Assembly: GCF_002930615.1 (NCBI RefSeq)
Contig: NZ_PSNX01000005.1
Coordinates: 62,001-126,000 of the forward strand
DNA: 64,000 bases
Direction of reading: 5' to 3'
From: Caldimonas caldifontis
GTDB taxonomy: Bacteria; Pseudomonadota; Gammaproteobacteria; Burkholderiales; Burkholderiaceae_C
Shown: one piece after another, positions 8,567-19,489 of the stretch
Layout: every line of letters begins with the position of its first letter
How positions within the stretch are numbered: position 1 is the first letter of the stretch
Made by a program: the position numbers and the translations under genes
Notes under the pieces: generated by a model
What the model was told of the DNA's origin: nothing
Databases searched by the model: none
What the model saw: the letters and a program-made list of their open reading frames with translations, nothing else

Positions 8567-9763
8567 ATGTTCCAGCATGTCGACCCCTATGCCGGCGACC
8601 CCATCCTGACCCTGAACGAGAACTTCCAGAAGGACCCCCGGCCGGGCAAGATCAACCTGAGCATCGGGATCTACTTCGATGACGCCGGCCGCCTGCCGGT
8701 GATGAGCGCAGTGCGCGAGGCCGAATCGGCGATGCTGCAATCCATCGGTGCGCGGCCCTACCAGCCGATGGAAGGCGCGGCCAACTACCGCCAGGCCGTG
8801 CAGCACCTGATCTTCGGTGCCGAGCATGACGCGGTGAAGAGCGGGCGTATCGCCACCATCCAGACCCTGGGCGGCTCCGGTGGCCTCAAGGTGGGCGGCG
8901 ACTTCCTCAAGCGCTATTTCCCGCAGTCCGAGGTGTGGGTGAGTGACCCCACCTGGGACAACCACCGGGCGATGTTCGAGGGCGCGGGCTTCACCGTCCA
9001 CACCTACCCCTACTACGACGCGGCCACCGGCGGCCTGCGCTTCGAGGCCATGCTCGCGGCCTTGCGCGACATGCCCGAGCGCAGCATCGTGCTGCTGCAT
9101 GCCTGCTGCCACAATCCCACCGGCGTGGACCTCACGCGCGAACAGTGGGCGCAGCTCATCCCGGTGATCCAGTCGCGCCGGCTCATCCCGTATGTGGACA
9201 TCGCCTACCAGGGCTTCGGTGACGGCATCGAGGAAGATGCCTTTGCGATCCGCGCGCTGGCCGATGCGGGGGTGAGCTTCTTCTGCGCCAGTTCGTTCTC
9301 GAAGAGCTTCTCGCTCTATGGCGAGCGCTGCGGCGCACTCAGCGTGGTCTGTCCCACGGCCGACGAGGCCGCACTGGTGCTGGGCCAGCTCAAGGCGACC
9401 ATCCGGCGCAACTACTCCAGCCCGCCCACGCATGGCGGCCAGATCGTCGCGCGCGTGCTGCAGACCCCGGCCCTGCGACAGGCCTGGGCCGACGAGCTCG
9501 ACGCCATGCGCGCACGCATCCAGGAGATGCGAAAGCGCCTGCATGCCGTGCTGTCGGCCAAGCTGCCGGGACGCAATGTGGACTACTTCATCACCCAGCG
9601 CGGCATGTTCAGCTACACGGGCCTGAGCCCCGAGCAGGTGGACCGGCTCAAGGACGAGCATGGCGTCTACCTCGTGCGCACGGGCCGCATGTGCGTGGCG
9701 GGGCTGAACCAGCACAACGTCGAAGCCGTGGCCAACGCGATGGCGGCCGTGCTGGCCCAGTGA
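8567..9763 (+). CDS. Aromatic amino acid / aspartate aminotransferase (class I, PLP)
   Basis: The 398-residue protein is a class I aminotransferase of the TyrB/AspC group, exchanging amino groups between aromatic amino acids or aspartate and 2-oxoglutarate. The PLP lysine is K246 in [13 protein letters not shown]. Other marks are [12 protein letters not shown], the [11 protein letters not shown] strand, and the substrate-carboxylate Arg near the end ([13 protein letters not shown]). The start is the ATG at 8567, preceded by AAGGAG at the right distance; a TTG start 30 bases upstream is less likely. It lies 10 bases ahead of a peptide ABC transporter, which suggests that imported peptides or amino acids feed it. 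TyrB rather than AspC is an inference. Confidence 0.92.
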   Translation: MFQHVDPYAGDPILTLNENFQKDPRPGKINLSIGIYFDDAGRLPVMSAVREAESAMLQSIGARPYQPMEGAANYRQAVQHLIFGAEHDAVKSGRIATIQTLGGSGGLKVGGDFLKRYFPQSEVWVSDPTWDNHRAMFEGAGFTVHTYPYYDAATGGLRFEAMLAALRDMPERSIVLLHACCHNPTGVDLTREQWAQLIPVIQSRRLIPYVDIAYQGFGDGIEEDAFAIRALADAGVSFFCASSFSKSFSLYGERCGALSVVCPTADEAALVLGQLKATIRRNYSSPPTHGGQIVARVLQTPALRQAWADELDAMRARIQEMRKRLHAVLSAKLPGRNVDYFITQRGMFSYTGLSPEQVDRLKDEHGVYLVRTGRMCVAGLNQHNVEAVANAMAAVLAQ

Positions 9764-9773
9764 CGCGGCGGCC

Positions 9774-10732
9774 TTGAGCCTCTTCCTGCTCAAGCGCTTT
9801 GTCAGTTTCGTCGCCACCTTGCTGGCGGCGTCGGTGGTGGTGTTCGCCGTGCTGGAGATCCTCCCCGGCAACGCCGCCGAGGTGCGCCTGGGGCCCACGG
9901 CCACGCCCGAACAGGTGGCGGCGCTGTCGGCCCAGCTGGGGCTGGATCGCCCCGCCTTCGCCCGTTATGTCGAGTGGGTGGGCGGCTACCTGCGCGGCGA
10001 CCTCGGGGTGAGCGTCGCCTACGACACGCCGGTGTGGAGCCTCATTGCCGAGCGCCTGCGTGTGAGCCTGCCGCTGGCGCTGCTGGCCATGGGCCTGACG
10101 GTGGCGGTGGCGCTGAGCCTGGGCGTGTATGCCGCGGCGCGCCACAACCGCCTGGGCGATGTGGGCGTGATGACGCTCAGCCAGCTGGGCCTGGCCATCC
10201 CGAACTTCTGGCTGGCCATCGTGCTGATCCTGGTCTTTGCGGTGCACCTGCAGTGGTTCCCGGCGGGCGGCTTTCCGGGCTGGACAGACGACGAGGGCGG
10301 CAGTCTGTGGGACGGCCTGCAGGCGCTGATGCTGCCGGCCGTGGCGCTGGCGGCCGTGCAGGCGGCCATCCTCGCGCGCTTCACGCGTTCGGCCGTGCTC
10401 GACACCCTGCGCGAGGACTACGTGCGAACTGCCCGCGCCAAGGGCCTGAGCCGGCGCGCCACGCTGTGGCGCCATGTGCTGCGCAACGCGATGATCCCGG
10501 TCATCACCATCATGGGCCTGCAGTTCGGCAACCTGCTCACCAGCGCCATCGTGGTGGAAAACGTCTTCGTGCTGCCGGGCATCGGCCGCCTGGTGTTCCA
10601 GGCCATCGCCAACCGCGACCTTGCCGTGGTGCGTGACGTCATCATGCTGCTGGCCGGCGCGGTCATCCTCATCAACTTCATCGTGGACCTGCTGTATGCC
10701 TGGATCGATCCGCGGCTGAAAGGGGGCGATGC

Positions 10733-10736
<4 letters not shown>
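9774..10736 (+). CDS. Peptide/nickel ABC transporter permease (DppB/OppB type)
   Basis: This 320-residue inner-membrane permease has six hydrophobic segments and the DppB family signature: an N-terminal helix, the long periplasmic part with LGLDRPAFARYVEWVGGYLRGDLG, and the EAA loop region DYVRTARAKGLSRRATLWRHVLRNAMIPV that contacts the ATPase. The reading frame has no ATG near its beginning, so translation starts at the TTG at 9774, just after the aminotransferase stop, which points to coupling. It pairs with the next gene to form the transmembrane channel. The solute is probably a short peptide; the exact substrate is unknown. Confidence 0.9.
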
Positions 10737-11553
<817 letters not shown>

Positions 11554-11557
<4 letters not shown>

Positions 11558-12528
11558 GCACCCGGCTGCTGGAGGTGCGCGATCTGCGCGTGACGCTCAA
11601 CACCTCACGCGGGCCGGCCGATGCCTTGCGGGGCCTGAACTTTGCGCTCGACCGCGGCGAAACGCTGGGGGTGGTCGGTGAGTCGGGCTGCGGCAAGAGC
11701 ATGCTGGCGCTCACGCTGATGGGTCTCCTGCCCGAGGGGGCGCGGGTGTCGGGCTCGCTGCGCTTCGAAGGCCGCGAGCTGCTGGCGCAGGACGAAGCCG
11801 CCTGGTGCCGCCTGCGCGGCGACCGCATCGCGATGGTCTTCCAGGAGCCCATGACGGCGCTCAACCCCCTGCACACGATCGGCCGCCAGGTGGCCGAGCC
11901 GCTGCGCCTGCACCGCGGCCTGGACGCCGCCGCGGCCCGTACCGAGGCGCTGCACCTGCTGGAGCAGGTGCGATTGCCCCAGGCGGCGCACCGGCTCGAC
12001 GCCTACCCCCACCAGCTTTCGGGGGGTCAACGCCAGCGCGTGGTGATCGCGATGGCCCTGGCCTGCCAGCCCGACCTGCTGATCGCCGACGAACCCACCA
12101 CCGCACTGGACGTGACGCTGCAGCGCGAGATCCTGCAACTCATCGCCGACCTCGTGGCCGAGCGCCACATGGCCCTGATGCTGATCTCGCACGACCTGGC
12201 CGTGATCGCCCGCAACGTGCGCCGCGTGATGGTGATGTACGGCGGCCTGGGCGTGGAGCTGGGCCCGGTGGGCGAGGTGCTGCACCGGCCCATGCACCCC
12301 TACACCCGCGGCCTGCTCGCCGCCCGCCCCCGGCTGGGCGCGGCGCGCGGCGAACGCCTGCAAACCATCCCCGGCCGCGTGCCGGAGCTGGTGGACCTGC
12401 CGCGCGGCTGCCCGTTTGCGGACCGGTGTACGCATCGGGCCCCGGTCTGCGAGGCATCCCCTGTGTCCCACACCGTGGCGCAGGGCCACGAGGTGGCCTG
12501 CGTGCGTTGGACCGACCTGAGCCCGTGA
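11554..12528 (+). CDS. Peptide ABC transporter ATP-binding protein (DppD/OppD type)
   Basis: The 324-residue ATPase begins at the ATG overlapping the previous stop. It carries Walker A (GESGCGKS), the Q-loop [10 protein letters not shown], signature LSGGQRQR, Walker [13 protein letters not shown] and the H-loop His in LISHDL. The C-terminal oligopeptide-transporter extension contains a Cys-rich stretch ([16 protein letters not shown]) matching the family's iron-sulfur or metal-binding tail. It works as a heterodimer with the next ATPase to power peptide uptake. Only two bases separate its stop from the next start. Confidence 0.93.
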
Positions 12529-12530
12529 GG

Positions 12531-13319
<789 letters not shown>

Positions 13320-13404
13320 GGTGCGCTGGCGATTGCCCGGCCGCACCATTCATGGTGGAATGGCAGCGCTGGCTTTCCTTCCCGTTCGTTCGAGGAGTGT
13401 CTCC

Positions 13405-14889
13405 ATGAAGTGGCATCTTCGCCTCGTGGCCGCCCTGGCCCTGAGTGCCCTGGCGCTGGGCGCCTCCGCGCAGTCGCGCAAGGACAGCGTCGTGATCGGC
13501 ATGACGCTGGAACCGCCGGGGCTGGACCCCACGACCGCGCCGGCGGCGGCCATCGGCGAGATCGTCCACTACAACATCCTCGAAGGCCTCACCAAGGTGC
13601 GCATGGACGGCAGCGTGGGCCCGCTGCTGGCCGAGAGCTGGACGATCTCGCCCGACGGGCGCAGCTATGTCTTCAAGCTGCGGCGCGGCGTGAAGTTCCA
13701 CGATGGCGAGGACTTCGACGCCTCGGACGTGAAATTCAGCTTCGAGCGCGCCAAGGCCGAGGGCAGCACCAACAAGGCCAAGAAGGCGGTGTTCGACAAC
13801 ATCACGCGCATCGACACCCCCGATGCCCACACCGTCATCCTCACGCTGGACAAGGCCGATGGCACGATGCTTTTCCGTCTGGGCGAGAACACCGCGGTGA
13901 TCCTCGACCCCAAGAGCGCAGCCACCACCAGCACCCGCCCCATCGGCACCGGCCCCTTCAAGTTCGACACCTGGGCCAAGGGCTCGGCCGTCACGATGAG
14001 CAGGTGGCCGGGCTACCGCGATGCGGCCACTGTTCGCCTGAACCGCGTGACCTTCCGTTTCATCAACGACCCCGCTGCCCAGGTGGCCGCGCTGCTGGCC
14101 GGCGATGTGGATGCCATCCCGCGCTTCCAGGCCACGCAGAGTGTCGGCCAGTTCCGCAACGACAAGCGCTTCAATGTGGAGGTGGGCGGCACCGAGGGCA
14201 AGACCATCCTGAGCATCAACAACCGCCGCAAGCCCTTCGACGACGTGCGTGTGCGCCGCGCCGTGGCCCATGCCATCGACCGCAAGGCGCTGATCACCGG
14301 CGCGATGGACGGTTTCGGCACGCCGATCGGCAGCCACATGGTGCCCAGCGATGCCGGCTATGTGGACCTCACCGGCATGTACCCCTACAACCCCGAGCGC
14401 GCGCGTGCGCTGCTCAAGGAAGCCGGCGTGACAGGGCCGATCAACGTCACGCTCACGCTGCCTCCGCCGGCCTATGCGCGGCGCGGCGGCGAGATCATCG
14501 CGGCCCAGCTCGCCCAGGTGGGCATCAACGCCAAGATCGAGAACGTCGAGTGGGCGCAGTGGCTCTCGGGCGCCTTCAAGGGCAACTTCGACCTCACCAT
14601 CATCAGCCACGTCGAGCCGCTGGACATCGCCATCTACGCCAACCCCGAGTACTACTTCGGCTACGACTCCAAGGCCTTCCGCAGCCTGCTCGCCAAGTTC
14701 AACGAAACCGTCAGCGAGGCCGGCCGCCTGGCCGTGCTGGGCGAGATGCAGCGCCTGCTGGCCACTGATGCGGTGAACGCCTTCCTCTTCCAGTTGCCCC
14801 ACATCGCGGTGAGCCGCCGCGGCCTGCAGGGCATCTGGAGCAGTTCGCCCATCTTCGCCAACGACATGGGAGCGGTGCGCTGGCAATGA
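13405..14889 (+). CDS. Peptide ABC transporter periplasmic substrate-binding protein (SBP family 5)
   Basis: The 494-residue protein has a clear signal peptide (MKWHLRLVAALALSALALGASAQ) and a family-5 solute-binding fold: an LEPPGLDPTTAPA start, the EGLTKVRMDG..GPLLAESW segment and YVFKLRRGVKFHDGEDFDASDVKFS, all typical of DppA/OppA-like proteins. The ATG at 13405 has GAGGAG about 9 bases upstream. Placing the binding-protein gene after the ATPases and overlapping the amidase by 4 bp is unusual, because family-5 binding proteins are commonly encoded first. It would capture peptides or peptide-like compounds in the periplasm. The coupled amidase hints at an amide-bond substrate. Confidence 0.92.
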   Translation: MKWHLRLVAALALSALALGASAQSRKDSVVIGMTLEPPGLDPTTAPAAAIGEIVHYNILEGLTKVRMDGSVGPLLAESWTISPDGRSYVFKLRRGVKFHDGEDFDASDVKFSFERAKAEGSTNKAKKAVFDNITRIDTPDAHTVILTLDKADGTMLFRLGENTAVILDPKSAATTSTRPIGTGPFKFDTWAKGSAVTMSRWPGYRDAATVRLNRVTFRFINDPAAQVAALLAGDVDAIPRFQATQSVGQFRNDKRFNVEVGGTEGKTILSINNRRKPFDDVRVRRAVAHAIDRKALITGAMDGFGTPIGSHMVPSDAGYVDLTGMYPYNPERARALLKEAGVTGPINVTLTLPPPAYARRGGEIIAAQLAQVGINAKIENVEWAQWLSGAFKGNFDLTIISHVEPLDIAIYANPEYYFGYDSKAFRSLLAKFNETVSEAGRLAVLGEMQRLLATDAVNAFLFQLPHIAVSRRGLQGIWSSSPIFANDMGAVRWQ

Positions 14890-16289
14890 AGTCCGACACC
14901 CCTACGGTCCTGCACGAGCTTTCGGCCACCGAGCTGCTGGCCCAGTATGCCCGCGGCACGCTCTCGCCCGTCGAAGTGACCCGCGCCGTCATCGCCCACA
15001 TCGAGCGCTGGGAGCCGCACCTGAAGGCCACCTACGCCTTCGATCCCGAAGGGGCGCTCGCAATGGCGCGCGCCTCGGAGGCGCGCTGGCGCCGGGGCGA
15101 GGCCCTGGCGCTCGACGGTGTGCCGGTGATGATCAAGGAGAACATCGCCACGCGCGGCGTGCCCACGCCCCTGGGCACGGCGGCCACCGAGCTGGTGCCG
15201 GCCGAAGAGGACAGCCCACCCGCCGCGCGGCTGCGCGAGGCCGGGGCCGTCTTCCTGGGCAAGACCACCATGCCCGACTACGGCATGCTGTCCTCGGGGC
15301 TGTCGAGCTTCCACCCGCTCACCCGCAACCCCTGGGACCTGCGCAAGAACCCTGGCGGCTCCAGTGCCGGCGCGGGGGCTGGTGTGGCCGCCGGGTACGG
15401 CCCGCTGCACCTGGGCACCGACATCGGCGGCTCGGTGCGCCTGCCCGCGAGCTGGTGCGGCATCGTCACGCTCAAGCCCAGCCTGGGGCGCATCCCCATC
15501 GATCCACCCTATCCCGCACGTGTGGCCGGGCCCATGACCCGCACCGTGGCCGATGCAGCGCTGATGATGGGCCCGCTGAGCCGCCCCGATGCGCGCGACC
15601 ACATGAGCCTGCCCTGGCAGGACATCGCCTGGCACGACCTGGACTGTGACGTGAAGGGCCTGCGCATCGGTCTGCACCTCGACGCTGGCTGGGGCACGCC
15701 GGTGGCCTGCGAGGTGCGCGAAGCCGTCTTGGCGGCGGCCCGGGCCTTCGAGGCCGCCGGGGCCGTCGTCGAGCCGCTGGCTCCCTGGTGCGACCGCAGC
15801 ATGATCGAAGGGGTGGACCGCTTCTGGCGCACGCGCTTCTGGATCGAGCTGCGCAAGATCAGTGTCGAACGCCGCGAACGCATCCTGCCTTTCATCCGCG
15901 CCTGGGCCGAGGGCGGGGCCGGCTGGAGCGGCGAAGACCTCTTCGAGGCCTACAGCCAGACCCTGGCCATCCGCAAGGCCACGGTGGACGCCACCCAGCC
16001 CTACGACTACGTGCTCTCGCCCACGGCGCCCATGGTGGCCTTCGACGCCGAGCTGCCCTGTCCGACGAACGACGTCACGCGGCCCTTCGACCACATTGCC
16101 TTCACGCTGGCCTACAACATGAGCGAACAGCCGGCCGCCTCGATCAATGCCGGCTACACCGCCGAAGGCCTGCCCATCGGCCTGCAGATCGCCGGACGGC
16201 GCTTCGACGATCTGGGCGTGCTCCAGATGGCGCGGGCCTGGGAACGCCTGCGCCCGGCCCAGCGGCCCTGGCCCATGCCGCCGGCTTGA
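14886..16289 (+). CDS. Amidase signature family enzyme
   Basis: The 467-residue protein contains the full amidase-signature triad: catalytic Lys in VPVMIKENIA, the cis-Ser in NPGGSSAGAGAG, and the nucleophile Ser in TDIGGSVRLPASWCG. These enzymes hydrolyse carboxamides in the cytoplasm. There is no signal peptide. The start codon overlaps the stop of the substrate-binding protein (ATGA), so it belongs to the transporter operon and probably cleaves what the transporter brings in. It is not gatA: no gatB or gatC is near and the C-terminal half differs in pattern. The exact substrate (amino acid amide, N-acyl amino acid, allophanate-like) cannot be read from sequence. Confidence 0.9.
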   Translation: MKSDTPTVLHELSATELLAQYARGTLSPVEVTRAVIAHIERWEPHLKATYAFDPEGALAMARASEARWRRGEALALDGVPVMIKENIATRGVPTPLGTAATELVPAEEDSPPAARLREAGAVFLGKTTMPDYGMLSSGLSSFHPLTRNPWDLRKNPGGSSAGAGAGVAAGYGPLHLGTDIGGSVRLPASWCGIVTLKPSLGRIPIDPPYPARVAGPMTRTVADAALMMGPLSRPDARDHMSLPWQDIAWHDLDCDVKGLRIGLHLDAGWGTPVACEVREAVLAAARAFEAAGAVVEPLAPWCDRSMIEGVDRFWRTRFWIELRKISVERRERILPFIRAWAEGGAGWSGEDLFEAYSQTLAIRKATVDATQPYDYVLSPTAPMVAFDAELPCPTNDVTRPFDHIAFTLAYNMSEQPAASINAGYTAEGLPIGLQIAGRRFDDLGVLQMARAWERLRPAQRPWPMPPA

Positions 16290-16293
16290 CGCC

Positions 16294-17610
16294 ATGCAAG
16301 ACCGCCGCGGCTGCCCGGTGAGCACCGCCAGCAAGGCGGCGCTGGATCACGTCGAGCAGGCCCTGTGGCGCCTGTCGTCCTTCTACGGCGACCCGCTGGG
16401 CGACCTGGACGCCGCCAGCGCCGCCGACCCCGGCTGGATGCTGCCGCATGTGATGCGTGCGGGCTTCCTGCTTTCGCTCACCGAACGCCATCTGCTGGCG
16501 CCAGCACGCGAGGCCCTCGACGAGGCGGCACGCTGCCACGGCAACGAACGCGAGCAGGCCCACCTGGGTGCCGCGCAGCGGGCCCTGGCCGGCGACTGGC
16601 AGGGCGCCTGCGAGCTGTGGGAGCGTGTGCTGCTGGACCACCCCTGCGATCCCCTCGCCCTGCAGCTGGCCCATCTCTTCGACTTCTATCGCGGTGATGC
16701 CCGTGAACTGCGGCTGCGTGTGGCCCGCGTGTTGCCGCAGTGGTCGCGCGACGATGCGCTCTATCCCTATGTGCTGGGGATGTACGCCTTCGGCCTGGAG
16801 GAGAACCATCTCTACCCGCAGGCCGAGGCCGTGGGCCGCGAGGCCCTGGACGGTGGGGCCCGCGTGCCCTGGGCCGTGCATGCCGTGACCCACGTGATGG
16901 AGATGCAGGGACGCCATGACGACGGCCGCGCCTGGCTGCAGTCGCAGCGCCGCAACTGGTCGGAAGACGACAACGGCCTGCGTGGCCACAACGCCTGGCA
17001 CCTTGCACTGTTCCACCTGGAAGCGATGGACCTGGACGGCGCCCAGCGGGTCTACGACGGCGAAGTGGCCCCGCTGATCGAGGGCGGCCTCACGCTGCAA
17101 CGCCTGGACGCGGCGGCCCTGTTGTGGCGTCTGCACCTCCTGGGTGCTGACGTGGGCTCACGATGGCAAGCGCTTGCGGCACGATGGGCGCGGGACACCG
17201 ATGCCATCGGACACTATGCCTTCAACGACGCGCATGCCCTCATGGCCCGCCTGGGCGCCGGGGACGTGAGCGGTGCCGAAGCCCTGCTGGCGCAAGTGAT
17301 CGACCAGGCCCAGACCCAGCCCGGGCTCAACCGCGCCATGGCCCAGGAGGTGGGCCTGCCGCTGATGCGCGGGCTCATCGCCTTCGCCCGACAGGACTGG
17401 GACACGGCCGTGACACATCTCGCCCCGCTGCGCGCCGTGGCGCATCGCTTTGGCGGCAGCCATGCGCAGCGCGATCTCATCGACCTCACGCTGATGAGCG
17501 CTTGCGCACGCGGCGCCCACCGCTCGCTCGGCCGTGCGCTGCTCAACGAACGGGTGCTGGCCAAGGGCCCCACGCCGCAGGTGGTGCACTGGCGGTCCCG
17601 TCTGGGCTAG
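16294..17610 (+). CDS. Tetratricopeptide repeat protein, TTC38-like
   Basis: The 438-residue soluble protein is mostly helical, with repeated Ala/Leu-rich pairs of helices of TPR type. Segments such as YVLGMYAFGLEENHLYPQAE, VPWAVHAVTHVMEMQGRHDDG and LRGHNAWHLALFHLE match the TTC38 family found in bacteria and animals. The conserved His residues in these segments (AVTHVME, GHNAWHL) look more like a catalytic or metal site than plain repeat scaffolding, but no activity is established to my knowledge. It starts 4 bases after the amidase stop and closes the transporter operon, so a role in processing the same substrate is plausible. Confidence 0.8.
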   Translation: MQDRRGCPVSTASKAALDHVEQALWRLSSFYGDPLGDLDAASAADPGWMLPHVMRAGFLLSLTERHLLAPAREALDEAARCHGNEREQAHLGAAQRALAGDWQGACELWERVLLDHPCDPLALQLAHLFDFYRGDARELRLRVARVLPQWSRDDALYPYVLGMYAFGLEENHLYPQAEAVGREALDGGARVPWAVHAVTHVMEMQGRHDDGRAWLQSQRRNWSEDDNGLRGHNAWHLALFHLEAMDLDGAQRVYDGEVAPLIEGGLTLQRLDAAALLWRLHLLGADVGSRWQALAARWARDTDAIGHYAFNDAHALMARLGAGDVSGAEALLAQVIDQAQTQPGLNRAMAQEVGLPLMRGLIAFARQDWDTAVTHLAPLRAVAHRFGGSHAQRDLIDLTLMSACARGAHRSLGRALLNERVLAKGPTPQVVHWRSRLG

Positions 17611-17767
17611 ACCACCGCACCCGGTGTGCTGGCCCAGCGTTTGGGGTAGAAGTGAATGATGAGCGTGACCTGCAGCGTGTTGGTGAGCCACATCAGCCAC
17701 TTGTCGAAGTGCGCCCGCTCGGGGGCACCATCGCGGCGGTGCTGGGGTAGTAATGCAGTTGCAGCAT
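17607..17767 (-). pseudogene. Remnant of a glutathione S-transferase gene with a large internal deletion
   Basis: An ATG at 17767 opens with MLQLHYYPSTAAMVP, the typical beginning of a bacterial glutathione S-transferase (beta-1 strand and catalytic loop). About 45 bases in, the frame is lost, and in another frame the DNA reads ERAHFDKWLMWLTNTLQ and then IIHFYPKRWA, which matches the start of the GST C-terminal helical domain (about residues 85-115 of a normal protein). Roughly 70 codons are missing between the two parts and everything after the second part is gone. The remnant ends against the stop of the TPR gene and fills most of the 316-base gap before the photolyase gene. No functional product is expected. 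Confidence 0.72.
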
Positions 17768-17926
17768 GGGCTGGCCCCTCTCGAAAGCGTCGTGCGCATT
17801 GTGAGGCGAACGCGCCGCAAGCGTTCATCGAGAACCCTGCTGTCGTACGACGCTTGCCCCCGCAAGGCCTGGGTGCATCGCCCGCCGCAGAGCCGGCTCC
17901 ACAGGCAGGTTTCCCACAATGCGCGC

Positions 17927-19489
17927 ATGACCACCCTCGTCTGGTTCAAGCGCGACCTGCGCATGCACGACCACGCGCCGCTAGCCGCCGCGGCGCAGGC
18001 CGGGCCGGCCGTGGGGCTCTACGTCATCGAGCCCGCGTGGTTGGCCAGCCCGGAATGCGATGCCCGCCATGTGGCCTTCGTGCTGGGTGGGCTGGCGCTG
18101 CTGCGTGCGCGGTTGGCCGCCAAGGGCTTGCCGCTGCTGGTGGAGCACGGCCCGATGACCGAAGTGCTGGAGCGCCTGCGGCAGCGTCTGGGTGTGGTGC
18201 GGCTGTTCAGCCACGAGGAAACCGGCCCGGGGTGGACCTACGACCGGGACCGTGCCGTGGCCACCTGGTGCCGTGCGCAGGGCGTGATGTGGCAGGAGTG
18301 GCCGCAGACCGGCGTGGTGCGGCGCCTGCGCTCGCGCACCGGCTGGGCGGCGCGCTGGGCCGCACGCATGAACGCGGCGGAGTGCGCCGAGCCGCGAGGC
18401 TTCACCGCCCCCCGGCTGGACCTGCCCGAGCTGCCCATGCTGGCGCACCTGGGGCTTGCGCCCACCCGCGTGCCGCTGCCCGAGTCCGGTGAGGATGCGG
18501 CACTCGCCACGCTCGACGACTTCCTGCAGCGCCGAGGCGGGCGCTACCGGCGTGAGCTCTCCAGCCCACTGGGTGCGGCCACCGGGTGCAGCCGTCTGAG
18601 CGCCCATCTCGCCTTTGGCATGGTGTCGATGCGCCGGGTGCACCAGGCCACCGAGGCGCGCATCGCGGCCCTGCAGGCCGAGGGCGACGACGCCTCGCGG
18701 CGCTTTGCGCATGCGCTGCGCGGCTTCGCCGGCCGCCTGCGCTGGCACTGCCACTTCATGCAGAAGCTCGAAGACGAGCCCGAGATCGAGTGGCGCAACT
18801 TCTCGCGCGCCTGCGACGGTCTGCGCGAACCGGTCTTTGACCGCATGCGCTTCGACGCCTGGTGCCAAGGCCAGACGGGCTACCCCATGGTGGATGCCTG
18901 CATGCGCTCGCTCGTGGCCACCGGCTGGCTGAACTTCCGCATGCGCGCCATGCTGGTGAGCTTTGCGGCCTACCACCTGTGGCTGCACTGGCGCCAGCCG
19001 GGCCTGCATCTGGCGCGCCAGTTCCTCGACTTCGAGGCCGGCATCCACTGGAGCCAGATGCAGATGCAGTCGGGCACCACCGGCATCAACACCCTGCGCA
19101 TCTACTCACCCACCAAGCAGGCGCGCGACCACGACCCGCAAGGGGTGTTCATTCGCCGCTGGGTGCCCGAACTCGCCCGCCTGCCGCTGCCCTTTCTGGC
19201 CGAGCCCTGGACGGCACCCCCCGAGGTGCAGCGCGCGGCGGCTTGCGTGATCGGCCGCGACTACCCGGCGCCCATCGTGGATGCCACGCAAGCCGTGGCC
19301 CAGGCGAAAGACCGCCTCTACGGACTGCGCCGCCAGCCCGAGGCCCGTGCCGAGGCCGATGCCATCCAGTCGCGCCATGGCTCGCGCAAGAGCGGCCTGC
19401 CTCCCACGACGAAGCGCGCCCGCACGCGCCGGGCCCGCTCACCAGGCGATCTGCAGCGCGACCTGTTTGCCGACGAAGCCCTCTCATGA
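17927..19489 (+). CDS. Cryptochrome/photolyase family protein
   Basis: This 520-residue protein starts with TTLVWFKRDLRMHDHAPL, the beginning of the antenna-binding alpha/beta domain, and continues into the FAD-binding helical domain (TGYPMVDACMRSLVATGWLNFRMRAMLVSF). It therefore belongs to the DNA photolyase/cryptochrome superfamily, which uses light for pyrimidine-dimer repair or signalling. The segment next to the flavin reads GIHWSQMQMQSGTTGINTLRIYSP, where class I photolyases have NNGxWQW..GTG..P.FRIFNP. It is thus from a divergent lineage, and repair activity should not be assumed. The C-terminal about 40 residues are basic and likely disordered. The start is the ATG at 17927; the frame upstream has no family similarity. 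Confidence 0.88.
   Translation: MTTLVWFKRDLRMHDHAPLAAAAQAGPAVGLYVIEPAWLASPECDARHVAFVLGGLALLRARLAAKGLPLLVEHGPMTEVLERLRQRLGVVRLFSHEETGPGWTYDRDRAVATWCRAQGVMWQEWPQTGVVRRLRSRTGWAARWAARMNAAECAEPRGFTAPRLDLPELPMLAHLGLAPTRVPLPESGEDAALATLDDFLQRRGGRYRRELSSPLGAATGCSRLSAHLAFGMVSMRRVHQATEARIAALQAEGDDASRRFAHALRGFAGRLRWHCHFMQKLEDEPEIEWRNFSRACDGLREPVFDRMRFDAWCQGQTGYPMVDACMRSLVATGWLNFRMRAMLVSFAAYHLWLHWRQPGLHLARQFLDFEAGIHWSQMQMQSGTTGINTLRIYSPTKQARDHDPQGVFIRRWVPELARLPLPFLAEPWTAPPEVQRAAACVIGRDYPAPIVDATQAVAQAKDRLYGLRRQPEARAEADAIQSRHGSRKSGLPPTTKRARTRRARSPGDLQRDLFADEALS

Noticed and set aside
17753-17926. N-terminal extension of the first photolyase frame
   Set aside because: The family N-terminus begins at the ATG at 17927, and the upstream codons overlap the GST remnant and lack similarity.
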